DNA of 64,000 bases from Gemmobacter serpentinus (GTDB lineage: Bacteria; Pseudomonadota; Alphaproteobacteria; Rhodobacterales; Rhodobacteraceae), in NCBI RefSeq assembly GCF_008973825.1, contig NZ_WCHR01000004.1, forward strand, positions 1 to 64,000, written 5' to 3'. Both the position numbers and the translations under genes were made by a program. Below, piece after piece: positions 45,103-53,707 of this stretch (position 1 is the first letter of the stretch; the number at the start of each line of letters is the position of its first letter). Below the pieces are notes generated by a model that was not told the DNA's origin, did no database searches, and worked only from the letters and a program-made list of their open reading frames with translations.

Positions 45103-46070
45103 CCGCGTCTGGTCTTTGCCCAATGCAGCAGGCAGATGATCTCCTGCGCGACATGGGCCCCCGCGATCGCCGTGGCGCCGGTGGTATCATAGGGCGGCGA
45201 GACCTCGACCACATCGCCCCCCACGATGTTCACCCCCGCCAGATCGCGCAGGATGGCCGCCGCCTGCCAGCTGGCCAGCCCGCCCCAGACCGGCGTTCCG
45301 GTGCCGGGCGCAAAGGCCGGGTCGAGCGCGTCGATATCGAAGGTCAGATAGACCGGCTGATCGCCGACGATGGCCTTCACCTTCTCCACGATCTTTGCCA
45401 CGCCGATCTCGTGGCATTCCCGCGCATCGATCACATTCATACCGAGGTAATCCTCGCAGAAGGTGCGGATGCCGATCTGGACCGAGCGTTTGGGGTCAAC
45501 GAGGCCCGTTTTCACCGCCTTGTACATCATGGTGCCGTGATCGATCCGGCTCAGATCATCATCTTCCCAAAGGTCGGAATGGGCGTCGAAATGGATCACG
45601 CTCATCGGCCCGAACCGTTCTGCATAGGCCTTGAGGATGGGCAGGGTGATGTAGTGATCGCCGCCCAGCGTCACGCTGGCCGCGCCCGCCTGCAGGATGG
45701 TGCGGATATGGCCGGTCAGCCGATCGGGGAAATCCGCGACCTTGGCATAGTCAAAGGCCAGATCGCCGTAATCCACCACTGTCAGATCGACCAGCGGGTC
45801 GGTGCCCCAGCCATGCGGTGGATCATAGGGTTGCAGGGTGCTGGCCTCGCGGATCGCGCGCGGCCCGAAACGGGTGCCGGTGCGATGGGTCACCGCCTGG
45901 TCAAACGGCACGCCGGTTACCGCGACATCGACCCCGGTCAGGTCTTTCGTATAGGTCCGGCGCAGAAAGCTGGTGGCGCCGGCAAAGGCATTTTCAAAGG
46001 CATAGCCGCGCGAGGGGCCCTTGCGGGTGAAGGCCGCGTCGATCTCGTTCTTGGCATCTTCCAAGGCCAT
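45099..46070 (-). CDS. speB: Agmatinase-like ureohydrolase
   Basis: A 323-residue Mn-dependent ureohydrolase with the three metal motifs GGDHYIT, HFDAHSDLWED and FDIDALDPAFAPGTGTP. Agmatinase (agmatine to putrescine and urea) is the common annotation, but guanidinobutyrase or guanidinopropionase cannot be excluded by motif alone. AGGAG precedes ATG 46070. Overlaps the DUF1499 gene by 4 bp. Confidence 0.88.
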   Translation of the reverse strand: MALEDAKNEIDAAFTRKGPSRGYAFENAFAGATSFLRRTYTKDLTGVDVAVTGVPFDQAVTHRTGTRFGPRAIREASTLQPYDPPHGWGTDPLVDLTVVDYGDLAFDYAKVADFPDRLTGHIRTILQAGAASVTLGGDHYITLPILKAYAERFGPMSVIHFDAHSDLWEDDDLSRIDHGTMMYKAVKTGLVDPKRSVQIGIRTFCEDYLGMNVIDARECHEIGVAKIVEKVKAIVGDQPVYLTFDIDALDPAFAPGTGTPVWGGLASWQAAAILRDLAGVNIVGGDVVEVSPPYDTTGATAIAGAHVAQEIICLLHWAKTRRG

Positions 46071-46163
46071 GGGAACGCTCCTGATGAAGAAAGCGGTCGT
46101 CATTTGGGCTTCGGAGACGCGCCGGATCCGGGTTCGGGCAGGATGCCCGCGGGGGCGGCGCTG

Positions 46164-46952
46164 TCAAGACGGTTTCGCGGGTGGCTGCGGCTTGCGGCCG
46201 GGGCGGTGGCTCAGGCAGGCCAGAACCAGGGGCAGCGACAGGGCCAGAAGAATGGCGGAGAGCGGCAGCGCAAACAGGAAGCCGAATTGCGCAAAGCCGA
46301 AGCCGCCCAGAATGCCGCCCGCGACAAAGGCACCGACCAGTTGCAACAGGATGCGCAGTTTGGCAAGGTCGGGGCGCAGGCCAAGATGTGGCAGCATCCA
46401 GCCGCTGACCATCCGCCCCGCCTCGATCCCGATATCGGTAATCATGCCGGTGGCATGGGTGGTGCGGATCCGCGCGCCCGAGATCTTGGTGATGGTTGCA
46501 TTCTGCATCCCCATCATGAAACACAGACACCAAAGGGCGAACAGCCGCCCCGGCTCGGATGTCAGCAAACCGCCGGTCGCGAAACAGGCCATGAAGACAC
46601 CCTGAATGGCCAGTGGCAGCGCGTATTGCACGCGCCGGTCAAGGGCGCGCGCGATATTGATGACAAGGGCACTGAAACCCGCACCACAGATGAAAGCCGC
46701 AACCGCCAGCCCGGCCACCCCGGTGATCCGCCAATCCAGCAGCACAAGATGATCGGCGAATTGCGAGAGATAGCCGGTCATATGCGAGGTATAGGCCCCG
46801 ACCGCCAGAAAGCCCCCCGCATTGGCCGCCCCCGCCACCATGGCCAGCACGGTGGCCAGCGCCAGGTCGCGCGGGCCGGATCGGCCCATCGCAACCAGCG
46901 CGAAGGAGGCAATGCCCGGATGGGCCAGCTTGCGGCGCAGCGCGGGTTTCAT
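46164..46952 (-). CDS. YoaK/DUF1275 membrane protein
   Basis: A 262-residue inner-membrane protein with about six hydrophobic segments and the DUF1275 patterns AANAGGFLAVGAYTSHMTG and MGMQNATITKISGARIRTTHATG. The family has no assigned substrate. It starts 20 bases after the M20 amidohydrolase stop, suggesting one transcript. The tail is basic and proline-rich. Confidence 0.88.
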   Translation of the reverse strand: MKPALRRKLAHPGIASFALVAMGRSGPRDLALATVLAMVAGAANAGGFLAVGAYTSHMTGYLSQFADHLVLLDWRITGVAGLAVAAFICGAGFSALVINIARALDRRVQYALPLAIQGVFMACFATGGLLTSEPGRLFALWCLCFMMGMQNATITKISGARIRTTHATGMITDIGIEAGRMVSGWMLPHLGLRPDLAKLRILLQLVGAFVAGGILGGFGFAQFGFLFALPLSAILLALSLPLVLACLSHRPGRKPQPPAKPS

Positions 46953-46972
46953 TGCGGCCCGGCCTCCACGCC

Positions 46973-48130
46973 TTACAGCGGCAAGGCGCGTTCCACCAGG
47001 CGGGCGAAGAAGCTGGCCCCAAGGGGGGCCGCATCATCGTTGAAATCGAAGGCCGCGTGATGCAGCCCCGCCCCCGGCCCGGTGCCAAGGAACAGATAGG
47101 CCCCCGGACGCGCCTCCAGCATATAGGAGAAATCCTCGGATCCCATTTCCTTGGGCGAGTTGGCCTCGACCCGGCCGGTCACCTCATTGGCGATTTCCAC
47201 CGCAAAGGCCGCCTGATCGGGATGGTTGATCGTCGCCGGATAGCCCCATTCGTAATCGATCCGCGCCTTGACGTTGAAGGCCATCGCATGGCCCTCGACG
47301 ATCTCGTAGATGCGCTTTTTCAGCATGGCGCGCACATCGGGCTTGAAGCAGCGGATGGTGGCGCAGAACATTGCCTCTTCGGGGATGATGTTGCTGGCGG
47401 TGCCGGTATGGATCTGGGTGACGGAAATCACCGCCTCGTCCAGCGCATAGACATTGCGCGGGATGATGGTCTGAACCGCCTGCACCATGGCCACCACCGC
47501 GACCACCGGATCGATGCATTCATGCGGCGTGGCACCATGGCCGCCGCGCCCGGTCAGATAGACGAAGGCCGTATCGACCGAGGCCATCAGCGGGCCGGGA
47601 TTGGTCTGCCACTGGCCGAAGGGCACGCCGGGCGCATTGTGGATGCCGTAGACTTCCTTAATGGCAAAGCGGTCCATCACGCCTTCCTGCACCATCACCT
47701 CGCCGCCGCCGCCATCTTCCTCGGCGGGCTGGAACAGCAGGGCCACCCGGCCCTTGAAACGCCGGGTCTCGACCAGATATTTCGCAGCCCCCAGCAGCAT
47801 CGCCACATGGCCGTCATGGCCGCAGGCGTGCATCTTGCCCGGATGTCTGGAGGCATAGGCCGCCCCCGTCAGTTCGGTGATCGGCAGCGCATCCATATCG
47901 GCGCGCAGGCCGATGGTCGGGCCATCGCCATCTTGGCCGTTGATGATCGCGACGATTCCGGTCTTGGCGATGCCGGGGTGGATCTCATCCACGCCGATCT
48001 CTTTCAGCCGCTCCACGATGAAGGCCGCGGTCTGATGGCAATCAAAGGCCAGTTCGGGATATTGATGCAGGTGCTGTCTCCAGCCTTTCATCTCCTCGGC
48101 GAAATCGGCGATGCGGTTCAGGACAGGCAT
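46973..48130 (-). CDS. M20-family amidohydrolase (hippurate-hydrolase-like)
   Basis: A 385-residue metal-dependent amidohydrolase: RADMDALPI, MHACGHDGHVAMLLGAA with metal ligands, the AEEDGGGGEVM catalytic Glu region, and a lid/dimerisation domain. The family removes acyl groups from amino acids (hippurate, N-acetyl amino acids, indole-3-acetyl conjugates). ATG 48130 follows GGAG. The exact substrate is not determinable. Divergent from mazG. Confidence 0.9.
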   Translation of the reverse strand: MPVLNRIADFAEEMKGWRQHLHQYPELAFDCHQTAAFIVERLKEIGVDEIHPGIAKTGIVAIINGQDGDGPTIGLRADMDALPITELTGAAYASRHPGKMHACGHDGHVAMLLGAAKYLVETRRFKGRVALLFQPAEEDGGGGEVMVQEGVMDRFAIKEVYGIHNAPGVPFGQWQTNPGPLMASVDTAFVYLTGRGGHGATPHECIDPVVAVVAMVQAVQTIIPRNVYALDEAVISVTQIHTGTASNIIPEEAMFCATIRCFKPDVRAMLKKRIYEIVEGHAMAFNVKARIDYEWGYPATINHPDQAAFAVEIANEVTGRVEANSPKEMGSEDFSYMLEARPGAYLFLGTGPGAGLHHAAFDFNDDAAPLGASFFARLVERALPL

Positions 48131-48193
48131 GATGGACTCCAAAGGCCTTTCAAAGCTAAGCCCGGAGGGAAGCCTAATTTCGGAGGAACCGCA

Positions 48194-49036
48194 ATGCCCC
48201 AACAACGCCCCCTGCCCCGCGAAGCCAGTGACGCGCTGGTGCATGATGGTGCGGCGGGTATGGATCGCTTGCTGGAAATCATGGCGCGGCTGCGGGCGCC
48301 CGATGGCTGCCCCTGGGATATCGAGCAGGGCTTTGCCGAGATCGCGCCCTATACTCTGGAAGAGGCGCATGAGGTGGCGGATGCCATCGCACATGAGGAT
48401 TGGCAGGGTTTGAAGGGCGAACTGGGCGATCTTCTGTTCCAGTCGGTCTTCCATGCCCGCATCGCCGAAGATCGCGGGTTGTTCGATTTCAACGATGTGG
48501 TTCAGGCGATCAGTGACAAGATGGTCGCGCGCCATCCGCATGTCTTCGGCCATGAGAGCCGCGACAAAAGCCCCGATCAACAAAGCGTGGATTGGGAGCG
48601 TATCAAGGCGGCAGAGCGCGGCAATGCCCGCACGCTGGACGGGGTGGCGCTGGCTTTACCCGCGCTGACCCGGTCGCTAAAGCTGCAAAAGCGCGCGGCG
48701 CGCGTGGGGTTTGACTGGCCCTCCACCTCGGATGTGATCGACAAGATTGCGGAAGAGGCGCGCGAACTGGTCGAGGCGCGCGACACCCTGACCCAAGCCG
48801 AGGTCGAAGAGGAATTTGGTGATCTTCTGTTCGTGATGGCCAATCTCGCGCGGCATCTTTCCGTCGATCCAGAGGCGGCTTTGCGCGCGGCGAATGCCAA
48901 GTTCACCCGCCGCTTCAATCGGATCGAGGATTGGCTGGCGGAAAGCGGGCGTCGCCCCGAAGACAGCGATCTGGCTGAGATGGATGCCTTGTGGAACCGC
49001 GCCAAAGCCGAGGAAAAGGCCCGCAAGAATGGGTGA
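48194..49036 (+). CDS. mazG: Nucleoside triphosphate pyrophosphohydrolase MazG
   Basis: A 280-residue housecleaning NTPase with two MazG domains. The first has CPWDIEQGFAEIAPYTLEEAHEV with the E-E-x-x-E metal ligands, and the second EEARELVEARD plus EEFGDLLFVMANLAR. It hydrolyses dNTPs and (p)ppGpp-related pools. GGAGGAA precedes ATG 48194. Length is close to the E. coli enzyme. Confidence 0.95.
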   Translation: MPQQRPLPREASDALVHDGAAGMDRLLEIMARLRAPDGCPWDIEQGFAEIAPYTLEEAHEVADAIAHEDWQGLKGELGDLLFQSVFHARIAEDRGLFDFNDVVQAISDKMVARHPHVFGHESRDKSPDQQSVDWERIKAAERGNARTLDGVALALPALTRSLKLQKRAARVGFDWPSTSDVIDKIAEEARELVEARDTLTQAEVEEEFGDLLFVMANLARHLSVDPEAALRAANAKFTRRFNRIEDWLAESGRRPEDSDLAEMDALWNRAKAEEKARKNG

Positions 49037-49196
49037 CTGGAACGGCCGGCATCTGGCTGCAATGTACAGACCTGCCATGGGCGCGCAGCGGGCGGTTGGG
49101 CCATCGGGGCGCATGTCGCTTTGGACGGCAACCGAACGGAACATCTATATGGGAAACCGATCTGCCATTTCCAGAGCAGAGAAAAATAAATCCTGA

Positions 49197-49209
49197 CTGA
49201 TAGCATCAG
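49197..49209. promoter_or_regulatory. CTGAT-AGC-ATCAG dyad upstream of the ferric-binding protein
   Basis: A 5-3-5 perfect dyad 62 bases upstream of the start at 49272, next to an A-rich stretch. It could be an iron-responsive operator (RirA, Irr or Fur family), but the sequence is too short to say which. Confidence 0.3.
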
Positions 49210-49271
49210 GCATTGACCGGCGCGCAAAAGATCGGCTTATGGCAGCTATTCCACGACGATAGAGGACTGTC

Positions 49272-50273
49272 ATGAAAAAAGCCCTTCTCGCCGCCCTTCT
49301 CGCCAGTGCAGCGCTTCCTGCTGTCGCCGAAGAGGTGAACATCTATTCGCACCGCCAGCCGGAGCTGATCCAGCCCCTGCTGGATGCCTTCACCAAGGAA
49401 ACCGGCATCATCACCAATATCGCCTTTGTCGACAAGGGCATGGCCGAGCGTCTGCAGGCCGAGGGCGACCGTTCGCCCGCCGATCTTGTGCTGACCGTCG
49501 ATATCGCGCGCCTGAAGCAAGTCGTTGATGCCGGCGTCACGCAGCCCGTGCAATCGGAAGTTCTGGAAGCCAATATCCCGGCGGAATTCCGCGATGAGGC
49601 CGATCAGTGGTTCGGCCTGACCGCCCGCGCCCGCATCGTCTATGCCGCCAAGGATCGCGTGGCCGATGGTGCTGTGACCACCTACGAGGATCTGGCCGAC
49701 CCGAAATGGAAGGGCAAGATCTGCATCCGCTCGGGCACCAATGATTACAATATCGCGCTGCTTTCGGCCTATATCGCCCATCATGGCGCTGACGCGGCCA
49801 AGACCTGGGCCGAAGGCGTGAAAGCCAACCTCGCCCGCAAACCCGATGGCGGCGACCGCGATCAGGTCAAGGCGATCTGGGCCGGCGAATGCGATATCAG
49901 CCTCGGCAACACCTATTACATGGGCCAGATGCTGAAAGACCCCGAGCAACAGCCCTGGGCCGAAAGCGTGCGCATCGTCTTCCCGAAATTCGACAATGGC
50001 GGCACCCATATGAACATCTCGGGCGTCGCGATGACGAAATCGGCCCCGAACAAGGAGGCCGCGCTGAAGCTGATGGAATGGCTGTCCTCGGATGAGGCGC
50101 AGCGCATCTATGCCGAGACCAACAATGAATTCCCGGTCAAGCCCGGCGTTCCGGCCTCGGAGCTGGTGCAGGGCTGGGGCAGCTTCACCCCTGACGCGAT
50201 CGCGCTGACCGATGTCTCGGGTCACCGCGCCGAGGCGCTGAAGATCATGGAAGAGATCAACTTCGACGGCTGA
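49272..50273 (+). CDS. Fe(3+) ABC transporter substrate-binding protein
   Basis: A 333-residue periplasmic protein with signal peptide (residues 1-19, cleaving after AVA) and the FbpA/FutA opening VNIYSHRQPELIQPLLDAF. YYMGQM supplies the tyrosines that coordinate ferric iron in this family, with NIALLSAYIAHHG and MNISGVAMTK as structural landmarks. No permease or ATPase gene follows; a terminator comes 20 bases after the stop. Its membrane partners must be elsewhere. Confidence 0.9.
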   Translation: MKKALLAALLASAALPAVAEEVNIYSHRQPELIQPLLDAFTKETGIITNIAFVDKGMAERLQAEGDRSPADLVLTVDIARLKQVVDAGVTQPVQSEVLEANIPAEFRDEADQWFGLTARARIVYAAKDRVADGAVTTYEDLADPKWKGKICIRSGTNDYNIALLSAYIAHHGADAAKTWAEGVKANLARKPDGGDRDQVKAIWAGECDISLGNTYYMGQMLKDPEQQPWAESVRIVFPKFDNGGTHMNISGVAMTKSAPNKEAALKLMEWLSSDEAQRIYAETNNEFPVKPGVPASELVQGWGSFTPDAIALTDVSGHRAEALKIMEEINFDG

Positions 50274-50293
50274 TCGCCTATGGATACGGATTG

Positions 50294-50317
50294 GAAAGGG
50301 GCCTTCGGGCCCCTTTC
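50294..50317 (+). terminator. Terminator of the ferric-binding protein gene
   Basis: GAAAGGGGCC-TTCG-GGCCCCTTTC is a perfect 10-bp stem with a UUCG tetraloop. The T residues sit inside the stem; no long T-run follows. Confidence 0.85.
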
Positions 50318-50742
50318 TGCATTCTGGCCGACCCGTGCAGGTCTGCCCCGTTCAGGGCTGCGCGAATCTGACCTTGCATTCCCCCGCGACAAAGCAGGGA
50401 TTTTGATAGATAATCGTCACGAATTGCGGGTTAGAACGGCGCATGGGGTTCGGTGCGTTGCGTAATCCGACCGGGTGCAGGCCTAACCATCGGCTGAGCC
50501 TGCAACCCATCCGGCTTTCGCCCTGCGCGCGGATGCCACCGCCGACCCGAGCGGAACCGGCGGTGGCAGAGCGTCGGGCGGGGCATGATCCTTCGCGCTG
50601 AATGCGCGGTGTCACTTGGGTTCAGTTCTCATGCAGGTTATGTCGATTGCGACGCATCAATGTCGCCAAAACCGCTTCAAATGATCGTGTTAGCGGGCAA
50701 ACTGTTGGTGCAATAACAAACTGGAATACTGAGGATACTGCC
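50318..50742. other. 425-base gene-free region with hairpins
   Basis: No credible gene was seen; the one reading frame on the minus strand (50352-50615) lacks coding character. Two strong hairpins are present: CGGGTGCAGGC paired with GCCTGCAACCC (one mismatch, about 50479-50510) and TGCCACCGCCG paired perfectly with CGGCGGTGGCA (50534-50568). It may be a long 5' leader of the nucleoside hydrolase gene or hold a small RNA. Confidence 0.4.
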
Positions 50743-51690
50743 ATGACCCGCCTGCCCCGCAAGATCATCATCGACACCGATCCGGGCCAGGATGATGCCG
50801 TGGCGATTCTTCTGGCGCTGGCCAGCCCGGAAGACATCGAGGTGCTGGGGCTGACCGCCGTTGCGGGCAATGTGCCGCTGGCGCTGACCGAGCGCAACAC
50901 CCGCATCATCTGTGAACTGGCAGGCAAACCCGAGGCGCTGGTTTTCGCCGGATGCGACGCGCCCCTGAAGCGCCGCCTGGTCACCGCCGAACATGTCCAT
51001 GGCCAGACCGGGCTGGACGGGCCGCAGCTTGCGGATCCGGTGATGCCGCTGCAGGCGCAGCACGGTGTCGATTTCATCATCGACACGCTGCGCCAGCAGC
51101 CGGAAAAGACCGTGACGCTCTGCCCGCTCGGGCCGCTGACCAATATCGCGGCGGCATTCCTCAAGGCCCCCGATATCGTGGATCGGGTGCAAGAGATCGT
51201 CCTGATGGGCGGCGCCTATTTCGAGGTCGGCAACATCACCCCGGCGGCGGAATTCAATATCTATGTCGACCCCGAGGCGGCCGAGATCGTCTTCCGCTCC
51301 GGCGTGCCGATCGTGGTCATGCCGCTGGATGTCACGCATAAGGCGCTGACCACCCGCCCCCGGATCGAGGCGTTTCGCGCCATGGGGACGGAACCCGGCC
51401 GGATGGTCGCGGAATGGACCGACTTTTTCGAACGGTTCGATATGCAGAAATACGGCTCCGAAGGGGCACCGCTGCATGACCCATGCGTCATCGCCTGGCT
51501 GATCCGGCCAGAGCTGTTCTCGGGCCGTCACATCAATGTCGAGATCGAGGTGCAGTCCGATCTGACGCGCGGCATGACGGTGGCCGATTGGTGGGGCGTT
51601 ACCGACCGGCCCGCCAATGCGCTGTTCATCGGCGATCTGGATGCGGCGGGCTTTTTCGAGCTGCTGACCGAACGGATCGCCCGCCTCTGA
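50743..51690 (+). CDS. Inosine-uridine-type nucleoside hydrolase
   Basis: A 315-residue hydrolase splitting ribonucleosides to base and ribose. The Ca-binding motif IIIDTDPGQDDAVAILLAL is at residues 8-26, with ITPAAEFNIYVDPEAA and LHDPCVIAW later contributing ligands. GAGGATACTGCC precedes ATG 50743. Base preference cannot be read reliably. Convergent with the PhoR-like gene, with 34 bases between. Confidence 0.92.
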   Translation: MTRLPRKIIIDTDPGQDDAVAILLALASPEDIEVLGLTAVAGNVPLALTERNTRIICELAGKPEALVFAGCDAPLKRRLVTAEHVHGQTGLDGPQLADPVMPLQAQHGVDFIIDTLRQQPEKTVTLCPLGPLTNIAAAFLKAPDIVDRVQEIVLMGGAYFEVGNITPAAEFNIYVDPEAAEIVFRSGVPIVVMPLDVTHKALTTRPRIEAFRAMGTEPGRMVAEWTDFFERFDMQKYGSEGAPLHDPCVIAWLIRPELFSGRHINVEIEVQSDLTRGMTVADWWGVTDRPANALFIGDLDAAGFFELLTERIARL

Positions 51691-51724
51691 TCTGGGTCCG
51701 TGGCCATGATGGCCGCAGATGCGA

Positions 51725-52756
51725 TCACTCCAGCGGCAGCAACACCGAAAAGCTGCTGCCCTTGCCCTTCTCGCTTTCGATCCTGAGCCGCCCGCGATGG
51801 CGGTTCAGGATGTGTTTCACGATGGCAAGGCCAAGCCCGGTGCCGCCCTTCTCGCGTGAGCGGTGCGAATCGACGCGGTAAAACCGTTCGGTCAGGCGCG
51901 GCAGGTGCTGCGGATCGATGCCGTCGCCCTGATCGATCACCGAGATTTCCACCGCCTGCCCGCGAATCCCCGCCGGGTCGCGCAGGCGGCGCACCCGAAT
52001 GGAAACCTTGCCGCCGCTGCCACCATATTTCACCGCATTCTCGATCAGATTGTGAAACACCTGGGTCAGTTGGTCGCCGTCGCCGCGCACGCCCTCGGGC
52101 GCGTCCGATGCGTCCAGTTCCAGAACGACGCGGGCCTCCTGCGCCACCGGGCGCAAAGTGGCCACCACACCCGCCAGCAAGCCTTGCAGGTCGACGCGTG
52201 TCTCAGGGCGCTGACGCTCTTGCGATTCCACCCGGTTCAATGACAGCAGATCGCGCACCAGCCGCGCCATGCGCCCGGCCTCGCGCGCCATGATGCCAAG
52301 GAACCGCTCCCGCGCCGCAGCGTCGTCCCGCGCCGGGCCTTGCAGGGTTTCGATGAAGCCCAGAAGGGCGGTCAGCGGTGTGCGCAGCTCATGGCTGACA
52401 TTGGCCACGAAATCGCGGCGGAACTGGGTGACCAGCTCTTGCTCGGTGGTATCCACGAAACTCGCCAGAACCCCGCCCCCCGGCAGCGGCGCCACCGTCA
52501 CCTCAAAGCGGTTTTCCTGTTCGGCCTGGGTCAGCATGACGCGCAGCACCTGGCGCGGCGCGCCGCGTCCCACGGTCTCGATCGCATCAACCAGCGTGGG
52601 CTTGCGGATGGCAAGGCCGAAATGCCGCCCCAGGGCTGCGGCACCGAAGAGGGTCTTGGCCGGCGCGTTCAAGGCCGCGATACGCCAATCGCTGCCGACA
52701 TGGATCATCGGCAGCGGCACCGCATCCAGCAGCGGTTGCAGATCGGTCTGGTCCAT
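51725..52756 (-). CDS. Soluble PhoR-like histidine kinase
   Basis: A 343-residue kinase with an N-terminal PAS domain (about 5-105), HisKA with phospho-acceptor H122 (VANVSHELRTPLTALLGF) and HATPase with NLIENAVKYGG and GGTGLGLAIVKHIL. Pattern and length match PhoR, but no transmembrane segment is present and no phoB, phoU or pst gene is adjacent. Start ATG 52756 follows AAAAGGGG. Probably a phosphate sensor or a paralogue; partner unknown. Confidence 0.82.
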   Translation of the reverse strand: MDQTDLQPLLDAVPLPMIHVGSDWRIAALNAPAKTLFGAAALGRHFGLAIRKPTLVDAIETVGRGAPRQVLRVMLTQAEQENRFEVTVAPLPGGGVLASFVDTTEQELVTQFRRDFVANVSHELRTPLTALLGFIETLQGPARDDAAARERFLGIMAREAGRMARLVRDLLSLNRVESQERQRPETRVDLQGLLAGVVATLRPVAQEARVVLELDASDAPEGVRGDGDQLTQVFHNLIENAVKYGGSGGKVSIRVRRLRDPAGIRGQAVEISVIDQGDGIDPQHLPRLTERFYRVDSHRSREKGGTGLGLAIVKHILNRHRGRLRIESEKGKGSSFSVLLPLE

Positions 52757-52819
52757 CTTTGCGCGCCCCTTTTGTGCTCGCCCCTGTTTGCCGGGGCGCA
52801 GCCGGGCTGGCAAGCCGGA

Positions 52820-53632
52820 TCAGCCCTGCAGGTCGCGCTGATAGATCCAGTCGTGATCGGGATCATTCTCGAACCGCCAGGCCCGGCGCGGCCCGGCCAT
52901 GACATTGAGATAATACATCTCATAGCCATAGGGCGCGCCGCAGGGGTGATGGCCCTTCGGCACCAGCACGACATCGTGGTTCTTCACCGCCATGGTCTCG
53001 TCCAGCGACCCATCCTCGGTATAGACCCGCTGCACCCCAAAGCCCTGGCCCGGATTCAGCCGGTGGTAATAGGTCTCTTCCAGATAGGTCATGCGGGGAT
53101 AGTCATCCTCGTCATGGCGATGGCTTGGATAGGAGGACCAATTGCCGGCAGGCGTGAACACTTCGGTCACCAGCAGGCTGTCGGCCACGTCCAGCGCCTC
53201 CATCGCGATATTGTTCACATGGCGGGTATTGGCACCCTTGCCTCGCGCGGTCAGCACAATGCCTTCGGGGCCAAGGCGGCGGGCCTTGTAATTGCCCTTG
53301 CCGGGCGCGCTGCACACCGCCAGCGTGCAATGCGTGGTGGCTGCAGCCGACCAGTCGCTGCCATTGGGGATATATAGACAATGCGGCGGGGTCTTCTCGA
53401 AGACATCCATCCGCCCGCCCATCTCGCCGAAATCCTGCCCCCCGGCGGTCAGGCGCGCGCGCCCCTCGACCAGAACAAGGATCACCTCGCGATCCCCCGT
53501 CGCCTCCGACACCAGATCGCCCGGTTCCAGCCGATAGAGGCTGAAGCCCACATAGCCCCAATGGGCATTATCGGGGGTCACGTCATGCACCTTGCCATGG
53601 GTGCCCTGGGGCTTGCGCAGCAGCGAACTCAT
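52820..53632 (-). CDS. iolB: 5-deoxy-glucuronate isomerase
   Basis: A 270-residue bicupin converting 5-deoxy-glucuronate to 5-dehydro-2-deoxygluconate in myo-inositol breakdown. SYPSHRHDEDDYPRMTYLEETYYHR carries the metal-binding His/Glu set, followed by GHHPCGAPYGYEMYYLNVMAG. The start at 53632 is the first Met of the conserved region. Last gene of iolCDEB. Confidence 0.95.
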   Translation of the reverse strand: MSSLLRKPQGTHGKVHDVTPDNAHWGYVGFSLYRLEPGDLVSEATGDREVILVLVEGRARLTAGGQDFGEMGGRMDVFEKTPPHCLYIPNGSDWSAAATTHCTLAVCSAPGKGNYKARRLGPEGIVLTARGKGANTRHVNNIAMEALDVADSLLVTEVFTPAGNWSSYPSHRHDEDDYPRMTYLEETYYHRLNPGQGFGVQRVYTEDGSLDETMAVKNHDVVLVPKGHHPCGAPYGYEMYYLNVMAGPRRAWRFENDPDHDWIYQRDLQG

Positions 53633-53644
53633 CACGCGATCCTC

Positions 53645-53694
53645 ATTTTCTGTCTGAAAATATCCCACGGGGGTGCGGGGGTGTGAAACCCCCG
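53645..53694 (-). repeat. GATATTTG element, copy 5 (single)
   Basis: On the minus strand a GC hairpin (GGGGG/CCCCC, 53678-53694) is followed by the core CCCCCGTGGGATATTTTCAG, then ACAGAAAATG. It occupies the 75-bp gap between iolE and iolB, inside an operon, so this copy at least does not have to end transcription. Confidence 0.7.
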
Positions 53695-53707
53695 CCACTG
53701 ACATCCG

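Noticed and set aside
50352-50615. Minus-strand reading frame of 87 codons
   Set aside because: No ribosome-binding site or coding character, and it overlaps the perfect hairpins of the gene-free region.
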